Positions 22,156 to 34,091 of a stretch of DNA of 64,000 nucleotides are shown here, in pieces (positions within the stretch are counted from its first letter, which is position 1; each line of letters opens with the position of its first letter). This stretch comes from Zanthoxylum bungeanum (lineage: Eukaryota > Streptophyta > Magnoliopsida > Sapindales > Rutaceae). Both the position numbers and the translations under genes were made by a program. Under the pieces are notes generated by a model, which was not told the DNA's origin, searched no databases, and was given only the letters and a program-made list of their open reading frames with translations. The stretch spans positions 496,001 through 560,000 of the forward strand of contig SKCR01006519.1 of assembly GCA_019454045.1 (NCBI GenBank). Direction: 5' to 3'.

Positions 22156-24404
22156 TGTAACATACCGCTCCAGAAGATGCTACCGGCAGGGAATAGACTG
22201 ATCTATCCCACTGAGCCTCTATTTTTCTGACTATAATCCATCCTACAACTCTTTCCAACTGTAAACTCACACATGGTACCATTGCCCAATTCAACAACAT
22301 ACAATGTCATTTAATACTTATAATAGTAACCCAAATGTACTTCTATTTACGACTTTGTATCAGACACTTTTTGTTTATTATAACGACTTATACAATACTA
22401 GTGTGTGCATGCAACTCTACTAAGACTCTGACTGGACTATAACTCTGTACTCAATCTATTTGACCCAAACACCCTAGTGATTGCTATCAGTATCCATCAT
22501 CTCGAACTCGCCCTCCTGGTAAACCTGCAAAACAAAGAATCTGGGAGTGGATACTGAAAATAACAAAACCATAAGAAAATCCAAAACATATTCGTAAACC
22601 ATTTTTCATGCATGCATCGTCAAAAACATATCAAGCGCTCAACGCCCAAGTCTCGCACGTAGACTGAGAGAGGAATGAATAATCCTTTGTCGACAAGGTA
22701 GCAGGTCATACTATTTCAAATGGACAAGACCCTAACAAGCACCCCAACGGAAACATATGATGAGTCATAAAAATATAAAACATGCAACAAGCGTTGGGGC
22801 GGAAACATATCATCAATCGATCATCTCAACCAAAAGATATAGATAGTTCAGAAATCATAAAAACAGTAAATAAGTCCTGTGACGGAAACATATTATCATC
22901 ATGCATATTCTTCATCAGATTGAAACCTCAAACAATGAAAATAATTTTAAAGCATAATTCAAGAAAATATAAAACAAAGCATCCACTCACTGTGCTATGT
23001 CAAATCGAGAGCGGTACACAGTGTGGAGGATCGTCGAGTATTCTGATGCCGATCTAAAGCTAAACAACTGTTAATTTCTATAACTCGAAATGTTTTCATA
23101 TGAAATAAAAAAAATATGTAATTCATAGACTCTTAATCTTTATGAATATATGATATATTTATGGTGCCTATGAATTTTACGGCTTAGGTTTCAAGTTACG
23201 CAAGTGTGATTGCGAAATTCCAAATTCTGCCCAATCGTTAAAATCCTCTAATCAACGGTTAATTTCGAAAATTCACTGCAACTAATTGGGATGGAATCTA
23301 AAGCTAAAATTTTAATATAATGGACTTTCATGTGTCTAATTTATGTCAATTTTTAGGGATCTCAGTTTTGATTTCGGAAACTTAAGTTCTAATCCGAATT
23401 TTAGGGGTGTTCAGAAAAAAAATGGATGTATTCGCAGCATGTCACGTGACTTTGATGAAACTTAAGTTCTAGGCAAGGATGTTACCGACATGATACAGGA
23501 AAAACCCATATCCATAAGCTTCTGATTTTGACGAAATTTCGGCATGATGTATGCAGAACATCATGCAACCTGGCTTATAGCCAACACCGGAAACAACCTG
23601 TTATGCATTTCAAATCATATGCAAACATCATCTAGGCCTCAGGCCTGAACTCAAAGAACAAAATGTAAATACTTGGCCTCCGGCCAGGACTCAAAATAAA
23701 ACTACACTATTACTTAAATCTTACATAAATGAAAATACAAATACAAGGGCCGTGAGGACCCATAACTCGACCCAGGACTCGAAGACTCTCTTCACTGCGA
23801 TTGGGGCGATCCATTGTCTTCAAAGTGTTCACTGAATTTTTGCTGGCTCAGTATGACTACTACTGACCTGCAAAACTAACAAACTGGCTAGACGGACACT
23901 CATGATCCTAGTCCGATCAAAATTCCAAGGGCATATTCGGACTCCTAACGGCCATACGAACGCGCTGGTGTCGTCGGAATTCTAATCGGAGCTACTGTTC
24001 ATATGGTTTTACTATTCATATATGGCTTTCTTCCTCGTTTTATGTGCAACCAAGCTATGATCAGGAAAATTGTCAACACCATCTTATAGTACTCGTCGAG
24101 GGCTTCGATTTGGTAGGTGGCTCGAGCCGTGAAACGAACCGACGAGCTGAGATCGACTAACCCATTGTCGCGACCCGTTCTCCTTCTTTCTCGCCGATTC
24201 CCGCGTCCAATGCGTCGGCACCGGCCACTAGCAGGTGCGCCATGGCCGGATGCTTTGGCGGCTGCTGCCCCACCAACGTGAGGCTGGTCGGAGGGCCACT
24301 GACGACGCTGCTTCCTTCTTTTCTCTCTCACTCGCTCGTAACTCCCCTAGTTCTTCTTATTTCTTTTTTTATTATTTGTTAAAACAGTAGTAGTAATAAT
24401 AATA

Positions 24405-24466
<62 letters not shown>

Positions 24467-24865
24467 AACACATATCTCATTCCAAAAATTACCGAAATGC
24501 CCCCACTTATAAGGGTAATTTCAGAAATCATCAATTTTGAAGCCCTCCTGGCATGATTTTCGAAAAGTGTTCAACACAAAAGTTGTTCGTCTCAGAAATA
24601 TGAGTCCGATGATTTAAGAATAAACTCGATCAGAGTTATTTTGCTAATTCCATGATCAAATTCGCAAACTTTACGCGTATAATAAAAATCGTGTAACTGA
24701 TTCTTTTGAGACGATGTGTCTTTTAATGCGACAACTCTTCATTTCATATTATTCTGATCCATATAACATCGTTTGAACTCTTATTCCTTACAATCATCCT
24801 ATTCCGAGACTATAACTTCAGTCCCGGAACCATCCAGATCTGTCCCGAAAATCTGAGATGTTACA
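22156..24865 (-). mobile_element. Tekay-type LTR, minus strand, probably solo
   Basis: Starts TGTAACATACC and ends GAGATGTTACA, complementary ends typical of this LTR family. The minus-strand end 'GGTAGCATCTTCTGGAGCGG' resembles the 20260-20288 end ('GGTAGTATCTCAGAGAAGG'), giving the orientation. About 2.7 kb with a CpG-rich block (23930-24330) and an AAT microsatellite. A clear target duplication was not seen. The open frame at 23999-24331 reflects GC-rich LTR and shows no family. Confidence 0.55.
24388..24464. repeat. (TAA)n microsatellite
   Basis: About 24 units of TAA/AAT with one ATAT interruption near 24405. It lies in the minus-strand LTR. Length is likely to vary between individuals. 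Confidence 0.95.
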
Positions 24866-26032
24866 TCACCCAACTTCAAAAATTCGATTTCACTTCATTC
24901 TAGTCCAACAATTTTGAATTTTGGTTATGTTATTCTTTTATATCTCTATTTTATTATAATTTTATGGTTCCTCATTTGGGCATCAAATACTCAAGTTACA
25001 ACCAGTTTATTACAACTTGTCCATAATGTGACTTCACTAAAATTTACTGCCCAACATACCAATATCACCACTTTCTTAATTTTATTTAATTTTCACACAA
25101 GCAATACTTATTACACTCAAAATAAGCCATTAACAAATATCATTAATTTACAAAACATGCTTTTCTAACACTTTCATACATAATTGGCCAAAAACATTAA
25201 CCATTTCACCTTTGAGTTATCAACTCCACACAATTTAATACTATAACATCCTTTAATGCATGAACTTTAACAATTTATCATCAAATCAACAAAACCAACT
25301 CCCCCTCCCCTAATATATTAAGAAACTTGGCCACAAAACCCATTTTCCACCTTACCCATTTTCCACATTGGCATTATGTAACCAAACTTAGGCATAAACT
25401 ACTCCAAACAACATCCTACACATGTCTTAATGCCTAATTTATATTCAATACTTTCAATCAAAAAAGTCCCAATCCGTAGGGTCCTTAAGTGCGAAAGTGG
25501 AAATGCAAAATGGATGTTTATTTGTCAAAATTAGAAGAATGAAGAAGAAGAGGCTTACTTGACTCAAAAGGGCTTGAAAACTCATCATCATTCCATCAAA
25601 CCTTTCTTGAGAGGAAGAATTTTGGTGGAGTTTCCCTTGAGCTCATCCATGTTTTTATCTTCAGAATGAGAAAAGTGAATAGTTCTCTATTTATAGACAA
25701 ATAGGTTGATTTTTGTCTGTAATTGAGTGGTTCAAAATTTGCTACCCCGCCTAATTTCTAGGGTATTCCAAAAATTACTGCAGCTACCATGGAAATTATC
25801 TTTCAGAATATATAAATTTCATAAAAATCGAAGATCGTATGAAAAAGTTACAGTCTAAATACTAAGGGCTATTCGAAGTGGTACCAGAAATGATTTTCAT
25901 AACGGATCTGCAAGGAATTTACCAAATGTCATAAACATAATTTCTCAAACATGTACATGCTTGAACATGATATATATCATATATCATGTCATCCCTAACT
26001 TAGTAGTCGTTGGGATTTTATGGGTATTACAA
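24866..26032 (-). mobile_element. Second gypsy LTR on the minus strand, truncated
   Basis: On the minus strand the boundary at 26032 reads 'TTAAGGGGAGAGAATT' (polypurine tract) then TGTAATACCCATAAAATCCC, the usual 3' LTR start of Tekay-type elements. The LTR runs leftwards to the neighbouring LTR end at 24865. It contains 'TATTTATAGAG' style sequence near 25690. Non-coding. Confidence 0.5.
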
Positions 26033-26546
26033 ATTCTCTCCCCTTAAATAGAATTTGTCCCCGAATCCTCTTTAAAATCGGAATCTAGGATTTATTTAGG
26101 CTTGAAATTCATGATATTAAGTATCTTGCCACACGTCATAGGGTTCATGACTATTTCTAAACCACCAAATTTCATTTGACTATCTACTCATAACCTTTGT
26201 CTCATCCACTATATCATACTACTTCTTGATGATCTTCCATGTGCTGTCATTACACCACATAACAATTGTGATTATCATGATGAACCTTGAATGCCATGAC
26301 TTGGAAGTCATAATTAGAGCTGTACATTAATTTTTCGGTGTGAACCCTTTCTATGTTATAACTATTTTCCATCATTTAGGATTCCATTTAACTTAATAAC
26401 GAAGATATCTACCAGACTGATCATGTATCATATGGCTAGTAGGCATTTGTTACTATTTATTTTTCTTAATATCTACTACATAAATCGTACCTCTTGTCAT
26501 GCTTGGATAAATTGTTCCAGTTTTCATGGCTATTAACCAATTGTCG
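26033..26546 (-). pseudogene. Possible end of a gypsy pol ORF
   Basis: Just inside the polypurine tract the minus strand can be read 'FKEDSGTNSI' or a close variant, followed by a stop, as at the end of chromovirus-type pol ORFs. The remaining 450 bases give no clear protein similarity. It ends where a copia LTR fragment starts (about 26547). Weak call. Confidence 0.3.
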
Positions 26547-27887
26547 AGAGACTAGTTTTGGTTTTGGTCGTCCAAGACTTTAACAGGTTCTGTGTACACC
26601 TCTTCTGGGTTTATTTGAGAATCATAGTGTATTGGGTGTGATGTCAAGACGAAAGTATGACTTCAATCATATGGAGATGATGATCATACAGGGATACAAA
26701 ACTGGTACTCTAATGGGTTGCAACCATCGGGATAATATGACAAGGTCATGATTATCCGATTAAAGAGACTAGTTACTAGTGATCCGATATATGCTTCGTA
26801 CGGGGCAGACACTATTCATGCCCTAGGCCTTGCATGTGACATCCAATACGGGATCGCAATACTACGTATACTACGCCTGGCAAAGATTGTATATTCCTTA
26901 CGCACATGTTCAGATAGTCCGACGATTGAATTTACTGCCAACATATTCGGGGATCTCATGGGTCACTTCCCGAAGATTCACCGATGACGTATGACTCGAA
27001 ACATAATTAATCTAAGATTAATTAGAAGAGAGAGAAAAATTAATCTAGGATTAATTACGGTAAGAATTTATCTGGGATAAAATTCCAATAGAAGAGAGAG
27101 AACGATTAATTCAGAATTAATCGGTAAAATAATATATTTGATATATTAAATGAAATTAGATTTCATAATGGAATTAAAATTGAATTTTAATTCGGGAAAA
27201 CGAATTAATTTAGAATTAATTCGCGAGCGACTTTAATAGTGATATTGCTAGGCATTATTATTTAATTAAATTTGATTTCATTAAGTCGCAACGAAAAATT
27301 CGTTAATTCTGAATTAAAGAACCCGAGCCCAGAATGTGCTTACGGGCCCACTCAGATTTTGAATTAAGTAGGGCCCACAAGTCACATCACCTAGTCAACT
27401 TTATCTAACTTTTTGGTTGATGTAAGTTGTTGGAGATGGCTTGTTCCTTACACAAGATTGACTTGTGAAAGACCTTTACTAACTTTGGAAATTTGGTAAT
27501 TGATTAATTGATTTTGGAAAATCAAAAACACATAAATTCATCTTCATCTCTCCTTGACCGAAAATGAGACTCCATTTTTTCTCTCAAATAGGCGTGAAGC
27601 TTGGCTTCATTTCTTCTTGATTTTGCTTCAAAATCTCAAGAGCTAGCACTCAAAGAATCATACAAATGTGTTAGGGAAACTATTCCCATTGAGCTTGGAA
27701 TCAAATATCAAAGCTTGGAGCTTGATACAAAACTTTGGAGGAGCTTAGACTACTTCTCAAATAGGAATTTTTGAACTTTACACATCCATCCAATCGAGCA
27801 TTGTGAGTATATTTCCGTTATACTTCTTTCCGTATTCACATGATTTTATGATTGAAATGATCTTGGTTAATTCATTAGAACCCAACA
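26547..27887 (+). mobile_element. Copia-1 5' LTR, 5'-truncated
   Basis: Matches the minus strand of 41006-42590 and 34092-35770: 'TTTGGTTTTGGTCGTCCA', 'GTGTATTGGGTGTGATGTCA', palindrome array (about 26995-27320), and the end '...CCCAACA'. The first about 0.6 kb of the LTR is missing. The 79-codon open frame at 26748-26987 is LTR sequence. Confidence 0.7.
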
Positions 27888-27888
27888 A

Positions 27889-27902
27889 TGGTATCATGAG
27901 CC
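27889..27902 (+). other. Primer binding site of copia-1 (tRNA-Met type)
   Basis: 'TGGTATCATGAGCC' follows the LTR end by one base and matches the initiator tRNA-Met PBS of plant copia elements apart from one inserted T. Confidence 0.75.
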
Positions 27903-30090
27903 AATTTAAGCATGAAATTGAATTTAGGGTTTATAATCTTGATTTGGGTAATTTTGATTTGAGCATAATTTGATCAAATTGTTTGTTTGAGTATGCTTAG
28001 ATATTGATAACTTAGAGTTATGTATAATCAATTTTATGAAAAATTAATTGGATTAATTTTCCCCAAATTGAGTAGCTTGGCCGAATATGAACCATTTCGT
28101 AGATCATGGTAATTTTTATTTTTTTAGACCATTAGATGTGTTTAAAGACATGTATATATTGATTTGTGATTTAATTGGATTGAAATCAAAATCGGATATA
28201 AAAATATCATATTGCCGTGACCTTGGGAGCATGTTTATGACTTGATTTTGTTTCAATAATGTTGGACATGTATTGAATATAATAAAGCATGATTAATTAT
28301 GTAAATTGGTATTTTGGAAATGTTAATTTGAATAACTAATTATGGCTATACACTTTAATTAATTAAATTATGATATTTGGAATATTAGAATTTAATTAGT
28401 TAGACTTAATTTGGAATTGGGCTAAAATTGTTGTATTTGGGCCTAATGGGCTTGGTTGAGCCAAGTTGGTTTAGGACAATTGGATTGGATCCAAATTGGG
28501 CCTAAACCATTCCATTAAGTCCAAATATAATAAATGAGCCTTTTAAATTTAATTGGGCCTAATGTGCCAAAATTAATTTTATGGCAAATAAGGTGATTCC
28601 TTAATTGGGCCTTAGCATTTTGGTTTGACCCATATTGGCCAAAGCCCATGCCTTATGAAATTAATTAAAAGCTCATTGGACTTTAATTAAAATTGACATT
28701 GGATGTTAATTGGGCTTTGAGACCTATTAAGATTAGATTTAGAATCTAAGTCGTAAAGGCACATTAAAAGTGTAATTATTTAATTTGGAATTAAATAAAG
28801 AATTAGTATTGAATACAAATTAAATCGGATTTAAAATTGTAGTTCGATATAATTCAAGAATACACACTTTGAGTACTTATTCTTAAACGAGTTGGACTCG
28901 CGTAAATAAAATCGTTGTTTGAACATTAGATGATCACTTAATTCAAAGATTAATTAATTAGATTAGATTGATTGAATAACATGCTTTGTGTGAGTACATG
29001 GATGTGTTGTATGAATAATGTATATCAGATGGATATTAGATGGGTGAGGGCAGTTTTGGAAATTGTTGTAATAAATTTAGAATTTATTAAATTGGACCTG
29101 CATGTCCAACCTTTATCTCTCGATTCTTTCTAATTCTTTTCTCACCAATTCCCCTTAATGTTAATAAGGTTTCTTTAATGTATTATGTAATTGAGTAGAA
29201 GTTAGAATAGTCCTAGCCGGGGAGAGGAAAGTGAGTGATTTGTTCTAGGAACAATTTGTAAGGCATCCATCCGCATATCATTATTAATTTACTTATCGTG
29301 CCTTATTATGCTTTTAGAATGCATGTTTAAGGGTGTATGATGAGATCTAATCAAAGACAATTAATTGGTTGCCAATTACGCGAAAAACCCTTAATAAATA
29401 TTAAGCATTTTTCTTCCATTAAGTGATTCATTCTCAAGATCCAAGATTGGCATTGGTTTGTTGGCCAAAGTCAAGACCTTTGTCCATCGTGGATGTGTTT
29501 GAATCATGAAGGCTTTGTTCCATATCGTATGTCTTGGCCAAGTTGTGATTTGTTGGCCAAAGTCAATATCACTTCTTGTTCATCGACATCGATTACGAAG
29601 CTTTCTAAAGTCAATGGGTCCCACTTAACTGGAATCATTAAGCTTGTTGTGCCAAAGCCAAAGCTTAGTTGATTCAGAGGAAAAGGTTAGGAAAATATAT
29701 TGGCATATATATTGTATATATGTTTCAAACTTGGAGTTCCACCTACCGGATCTAGGAATTAGATGAGATCCAATTGATCTTAATGATCTACCTAGTTAAA
29801 TATCACACAGCTTGTTGGCCAAAGTCAAGGTTGTGTGTTATTTAATGGGATCATAGACCACTAGGAAACGAGGTTTCACGAGTACTCAAAAGAGCGTTAG
29901 AGGCTCGCCGAAAAATAGTGGGAAGGCTAGTATTGAATTTGCAATTTCGTTCAAATACTTGGCATTACGCGCTTTCAAATTATTTCGTCAATTTTATTTA
30001 TTAGTTGGACTAATATTTTATAATTTTTCTTGTAACAGTTAGACTGCACCCATACATCGTTAATTGAATAGTTTAACTATTGTAATTAAT
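27903..30090 (+). other. Copia-1 leader, no gene
   Basis: A/T-rich, no long open frame. It contains a repeated 'TTGTTGGCCAAAGTCAA' motif at about 29459, 29552 and 29814 with a variant at 29645. A leader of 2.2 kb is long for copia. Confidence 0.55.
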
Positions 30091-30990
30091 ATGACCGGAA
30101 AGTTGAATGTTAGGGACATCGTCATGGGCGAAAATGTCTTCAATGGTTCGAACTTTCCAGACTGGGATATGAACCTTAGGATTGTCCTGGGGGCCGAGAA
30201 ATTACTCTACACTATAGAGAGACCTCTTGGGCCTAAGCCCGGAAATGAGCAGCAGCTTAAGCTTTGGAAGACTCATAGCGATGACAACTCAACTGCTCAA
30301 TCTGTCATGCTCGCTCCGATGACCCCTCAATTTCGGCGTCAAACTAAAGGAATGGATCCCTATAGTATGATGTTGAAATTGAAGGACCTTCACCGATCTA
30401 ACCTTAGGTCGTAGAAGTATGAATTGCAAAAGAAGCTTTTTCGCGCTCGCATGTCAGAGGGTACATCTGTTAAGCACCATGTGTCACAGATGATTGCTGA
30501 CATCGAATAGCTGAGACAACTAGGCATAGTCTTCGAGGCTGTGACTTCTATAGATTTGATCTTACAGTCTCTTTCTGACAGGTGGAGCGGGTTCATCATG
30601 AACTACAACATGTTGAACCAAGAAGACACTCTTGGAGAGTTGATGGCTATGCTTAAAGAAGCAGAGAAAGAGCTAATGAAGGGCAAAAAGGCACACTTCG
30701 CTTCAACATCTCAGTCTCCGAGGGCTTGGCCCAAGGCGATTGGAGGTGTTAATAACAAGAAGAAGAAGAAGAGCAAGGCCAAATCGTCAAAGTCTTCTGG
30801 GAAGGCAAAAGACAAATCCTAAGATATATGCATGTAGTGTGGCAAACGGGGTCACTGTAAGCGTGACTGTCGTGAGTACAAGGCGCACATGAAGGAAATC
30901 AAAGCAGGCAAGGCACTAGCTTCAGGTATGTTTGTTATAGAAATAAACATGTCTAATTCTAATTTTAAAAATTGGATTTTTGACTTGGTT
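30091..30990 (+). pseudogene. Copia-1 gag
   Basis: ATG at 30091. One reading frame carries the whole copia gag: 'FNGSNFPDWDMNLRIVL' near the N-terminus, 'KLFRARMSEGTSVKHHVSQM' in the middle, 'LSDRWSGFIMNYNM', a lysine-rich linker and a zinc knuckle 'CGKRGHCKRDC' near 30840. It is interrupted by in-frame TAG at 30412, TAG at 30508, TAA at 30820 and TAG at 30835. All four replace positions where CAG or CAA would be expected, and there is no frameshift until the protease. Gag would form the virus-like particle. Inactive as it stands. Confidence 0.8.
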
Positions 30991-31562
30991 GTGGTACTCA
31001 TATATATACTGATGTGCAGGATCTGCGGATTAGCAGGAGACTGGCTTCAGGGGAGATTGATCTATGCTTTGGAAATGGGACTCGAGTCGCTGTTTTGGCC
31101 GTTAGGACTTATGTTTTGGAACTGACCTCAGGGCATGTACTTAGACTTTCAGACTGTTATTTTGTACCTAGTTTGACTAGGAATATAATATATGTATCTT
31201 TATTAGCCCAATATGGGTATACTTTTGTATTTAAAAACACTGGGTGTTTTATGTATAAAAATGATATGGAGATATGCAATGCTGATGTAAATAATGGTCT
31301 TTATATTTTGAATATAAATCAATCTCAAACATATAATGTAACAAACAAAAGGCTTAAACTAAGTAACATAGATGAAACTTATATGTGGCATTGTCGTCTG
31401 GGACACATTAACAAGACTCACATATCCACACTTTCGAAGAGTGGGTACTTGGATGGATTTGATCCAAATTCATATGACGTCTGCGAATCTTGTTTATTTG
31501 GCAAAATGACTAAAATACCTTTTAGCGGAAAAAGTGCACGTGCCACTGACCCTTGTTCATAG
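30950..31562 (+). pseudogene. Copia-1 protease and GAG-pre-integrase
   Basis: Around 30970-31000 the text reads 'NWIFD' then shifts frame inside the aspartic protease D-[T/S]-G site, so the catalytic motif is broken. The next frame (31014-31562) holds 'LRISRRLASGEIDLCFGNG', 'SDCYFVPSLTRNIIYVS', then the GAG-pre-integrase signature 'WHCRLGHINKTHI' and 'CESCLFGKMTKIPF'. It ends in a frameshift stop at 31560. These are the usual domains between gag and integrase in Ty1/copia pol. Inactive. Confidence 0.8.
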
Positions 31563-32500
31563 TGACGTTTGTGGGCCCATGTCTAGCCAGGCTAGAGGTA
31601 GATATGAATACTTCGTAACCTTTACAGATGATGTATCGCGTTATGGTTATCTGTATCTTATGAGACACAAGTCGGAAACCTTTGAAAAATACAAAGAGTT
31701 TCGACACGAAGTAGAAAAACAGACCGACAAAAGTATTAAGACATTATAGTCGGACTGTGGTGGCAAATACTTAAGCATAAGTTTATTGATTACTTGAAAG
31801 AACATGGAATTCTTTCACAGTGGACTCCTCTCGGAACATCTCAATTAAACGGTGTGTCTGAACGGAGAAACTGAACTTTGTTGGACATGGTAAGGTCTAT
31901 GATGAGTCATACTGAGCTACCTATTTTCTTCTGGGGATATGCATTGAACAGTGCAATACTTATTTTGAATAAAGTTCTATCAAAGTCTGTTCAACAGACT
32001 CCGTATGAAATATGGACAGGAAAGAATCCAGGTTTCTTTTTCCTGAAGATTTGGGGTTGCTGGGCATACATCAAACGTTTGGAAGGTACCAAACTAGAAC
32101 CCAAATCAGATAAATGCATATTTGTAGGATATCCAAGGGAAACCAAAGGATATTACTTCTATCACCCACTAGAGAACAAGATATCTATTGCTCTACATAC
32201 GGTTTTCCTCGAAAGGAAATTCCTAAATATAGTGATAAGTGGAGGAAAGTAGAACTCAATGAAAATCGGAGTGATACCGTTCCTGGCACAGAATCCTTAA
32301 CGGAACATGAACAGTTCATCAGGGATGAAACTGTACCACAATATTCGAATACACAAGAACCACGTAGACTGGAGAGAGTCAGAAAACAACCTGAGAGGTA
32401 TGGGCTTCTGATCTCACCTAATGTGGATATTAATCTTATTGAGGATAATGAGCCGACTACGTATGAGGAAGCGATACAAGATATCGACTCCCGCTTTATA
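31534..32500 (+). pseudogene. Copia-1 integrase
   Basis: Integrase core pieces in order: '[20 protein letters not shown]' (first catalytic D), 'SDCGGKY' (second D) after an in-frame TAG at 31747, then after a frameshift 'LGTSQLNGVSERRN' (catalytic E), a TGA where R is usual, and 'TLLDMVRSMMSHTELPIFFW'. The C-terminal part 31878-32252 has 'CWAYIKRLEGTKLEPKSDKC' and 'FVGYPRETKGYYFY'. Two or three frameshifts are present. DD35E residues are still readable but the gene is broken. Confidence 0.8.
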
Positions 32501-32504
32501 GCAA

Positions 32505-32656
32505 GAGGCCATGAAGTCCGAAATGGATTCCATGTACACCAACCAAGTTTGGACACTGGTTGATGCTCCAGAAGGCGTAAAGCCTATTGGTTGTAAATTG
32601 GTCTTCAAGAAGAAGACTGACATGGATGGAAACATACAAACGTACAAAGCTAGGCA
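32505..32656 (+). pseudogene. Copia-1 reverse transcriptase, N-terminal fragment
   Basis: 'MDSMYTNQVWTLVDAPEGV' and 'GCKLVFKKKTDMDGNIQTYK' are the start of copia RT. After 'KAR' the sequence changes to unrelated text, because a minus-strand copia integrase fragment adjoins. The catalytic YxDD region is absent. Confidence 0.75.
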
Positions 32657-33250
32657 CTTGATGGATATGTATAGTTCATCATGGATCTCACCATATCCAA
32701 TAAAGTATGATTTCTATGCTCAAATATAAAATTGTGTTGAGGTGTTCCTGATGGGCTATATTGCGTCTATTCTATCTTAAATAACTTCTGAATTCTTCAT
32801 TCATTTATTCACCATCTCGATCTGATCGAAGGCATTTGATGAATTTAGTGGTTTATTTTTCTACTCCATTTCAGAATATTTTGAAGTTGTCAAATATTTC
32901 TGATTTATGTCTCATCAAATAGACATATCCAAATCTATACTTTTTATCCATGAAAGTCATGAAGTATATTGAACCATCATGAGGGCATGATTTAATGGAC
33001 CACACAAATCGATGTATATTAGCTCCAATAAATCTCCAGCGCGGTGTCTAATACCAAGAAATTGGGCCTTTGTCATTTTCCTTTGGATACATGACTCATG
33101 AATTGGATAAGGATTTGAGGTAAAATTTTCAATCAAACCATCCTTTACCAATTTGGATAGTCGTCTAACACCTATGTGGCTCAATCTTATATGTCATAAT
33201 TTAGTATTATTTAACTCATATTTCCTACTTGTATTTTACTCTACATTAAA
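32657..33250 (-). pseudogene. Copia-3 GAG-pre-integrase and integrase
   Basis: Minus-strand text: 'MSHIGVRRLSKLVKDGLIEN', 'HESCIQRKMTKAQFLGI' and 'LLELIYIDLCGPLNH' (first catalytic D), then a gap, then near 32740-32660 'TPQHN' and 'RNHTLLDMVRSMM'. The order matches the GAG-pre-integrase and DD35E integrase of copia pol. The middle of the core is lost or too changed to read. Several stops. Confidence 0.7.
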
Positions 33251-33539
33251 GACATCTCTATATGTTTTCAAAACATAGTGACCATTAGATAAATAACATT
33301 CATATTTCAAAATTTTTTCTTTATCATATAAATATAAAGTTTCATCCTTAATGTTTATTTTATATCCCTCTTTATCTAATATCATCTGTGATATTATTTG
33401 TCTGATAAGTGATGGTACATAATAACAGTCATGTAAACCTAATTTACATCCATTATGGAGGACTAGAACAAGTGTTCCTATGGCTTTAACATCTAATGTC
33501 TCGTCATTGCCAACTCTAAGTTGGATATCCCATTTGTTT

Positions 33540-34091
33540 AAACTTTTTAACCCTCATGACCTGTAGGAGTCGTAAATATGAGTAGAACTGCCGGTGTCCA
33601 ACACTCATCCACTATTTTCATATAAGGATAATGAGATGTCAATAATAGGAAAAATACAAAGCATACCTGAGTGTCCTTCTTTTCCTTTTCACTTAAGATA
33701 GTCCTTCTTCCAGTGTCCAGACTTCTTGCAATGTAGACATTGATCACGAGCTACATTTGATTTTTCACCTTAGGGCTTCTTATATTCTTCTTCACCATTT
33801 TGATTTCTTTGACTTCCTAGAAGTCTTTGAAGAGCCAACTCCACCAATAAGGTACAAAGTGGGGTTGTCTTTCTTCAAATCATGTTCCGCCGTGCATAAC
33901 ATGTTATGAAGTTCTTCATAGTTGGCTTGCATCGAGTGCATATGGAAGTTTAATACAAAACAAGCATAAGTATCAAGCAAAGAAGACAGAATCAAATTAC
34001 GGCCTATCTGTTCATTAATCACAATACCATGTCATTCCAAATATCAGATCTAGTCGATCATGTTCAAAATATGAACGCTGACAGCTCCTCC
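33540..34091 (-). pseudogene. Copia-3 gag C-terminal part and protease
   Basis: Minus strand: 'GAVSVHILNMID' at 34085-34050, 'FHMHSMQANYEELHNMLCTA' (near 33920), a zinc-knuckle remnant 'CLHCKKSGHWKKDY' (last C changed to Y) near 33740-33700, then the protease site 'VLDTGSSTHIYDS' near 33590 with the preceding W changed to a stop. The D-T-G catalytic triplet is kept. Frameshifts and stops make it inactive. Confidence 0.7.

Larger units (their letters stand above)
26547..32656 (+). mobile_element. Copia-1: degraded Ty1/copia element (plus strand)
   Basis: Order: 5'-truncated LTR (26547-27887), tRNA-Met-type PBS, 2.2 kb leader, gag with zinc knuckle, protease, GAG-pre-integrase, integrase and the first part of RT. 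The RT is cut at about 32656, where a minus-strand copia integrase begins. Sense-strand stops and frameshifts make it inactive. The LTR family is the one also found at 34092-36269 and 41006-43082. Confidence 0.8.

Noticed and set aside
23999..24331. 110-codon minus-strand ORF
   Set aside because: It lies inside a GC-rich block of a Tekay-type LTR, has low-complexity R/A/G composition and matches no family I recognise.
32185..32556. 123-codon minus-strand ORF
   Set aside because: It is the shadow of copia-1 integrase coding on the plus strand.
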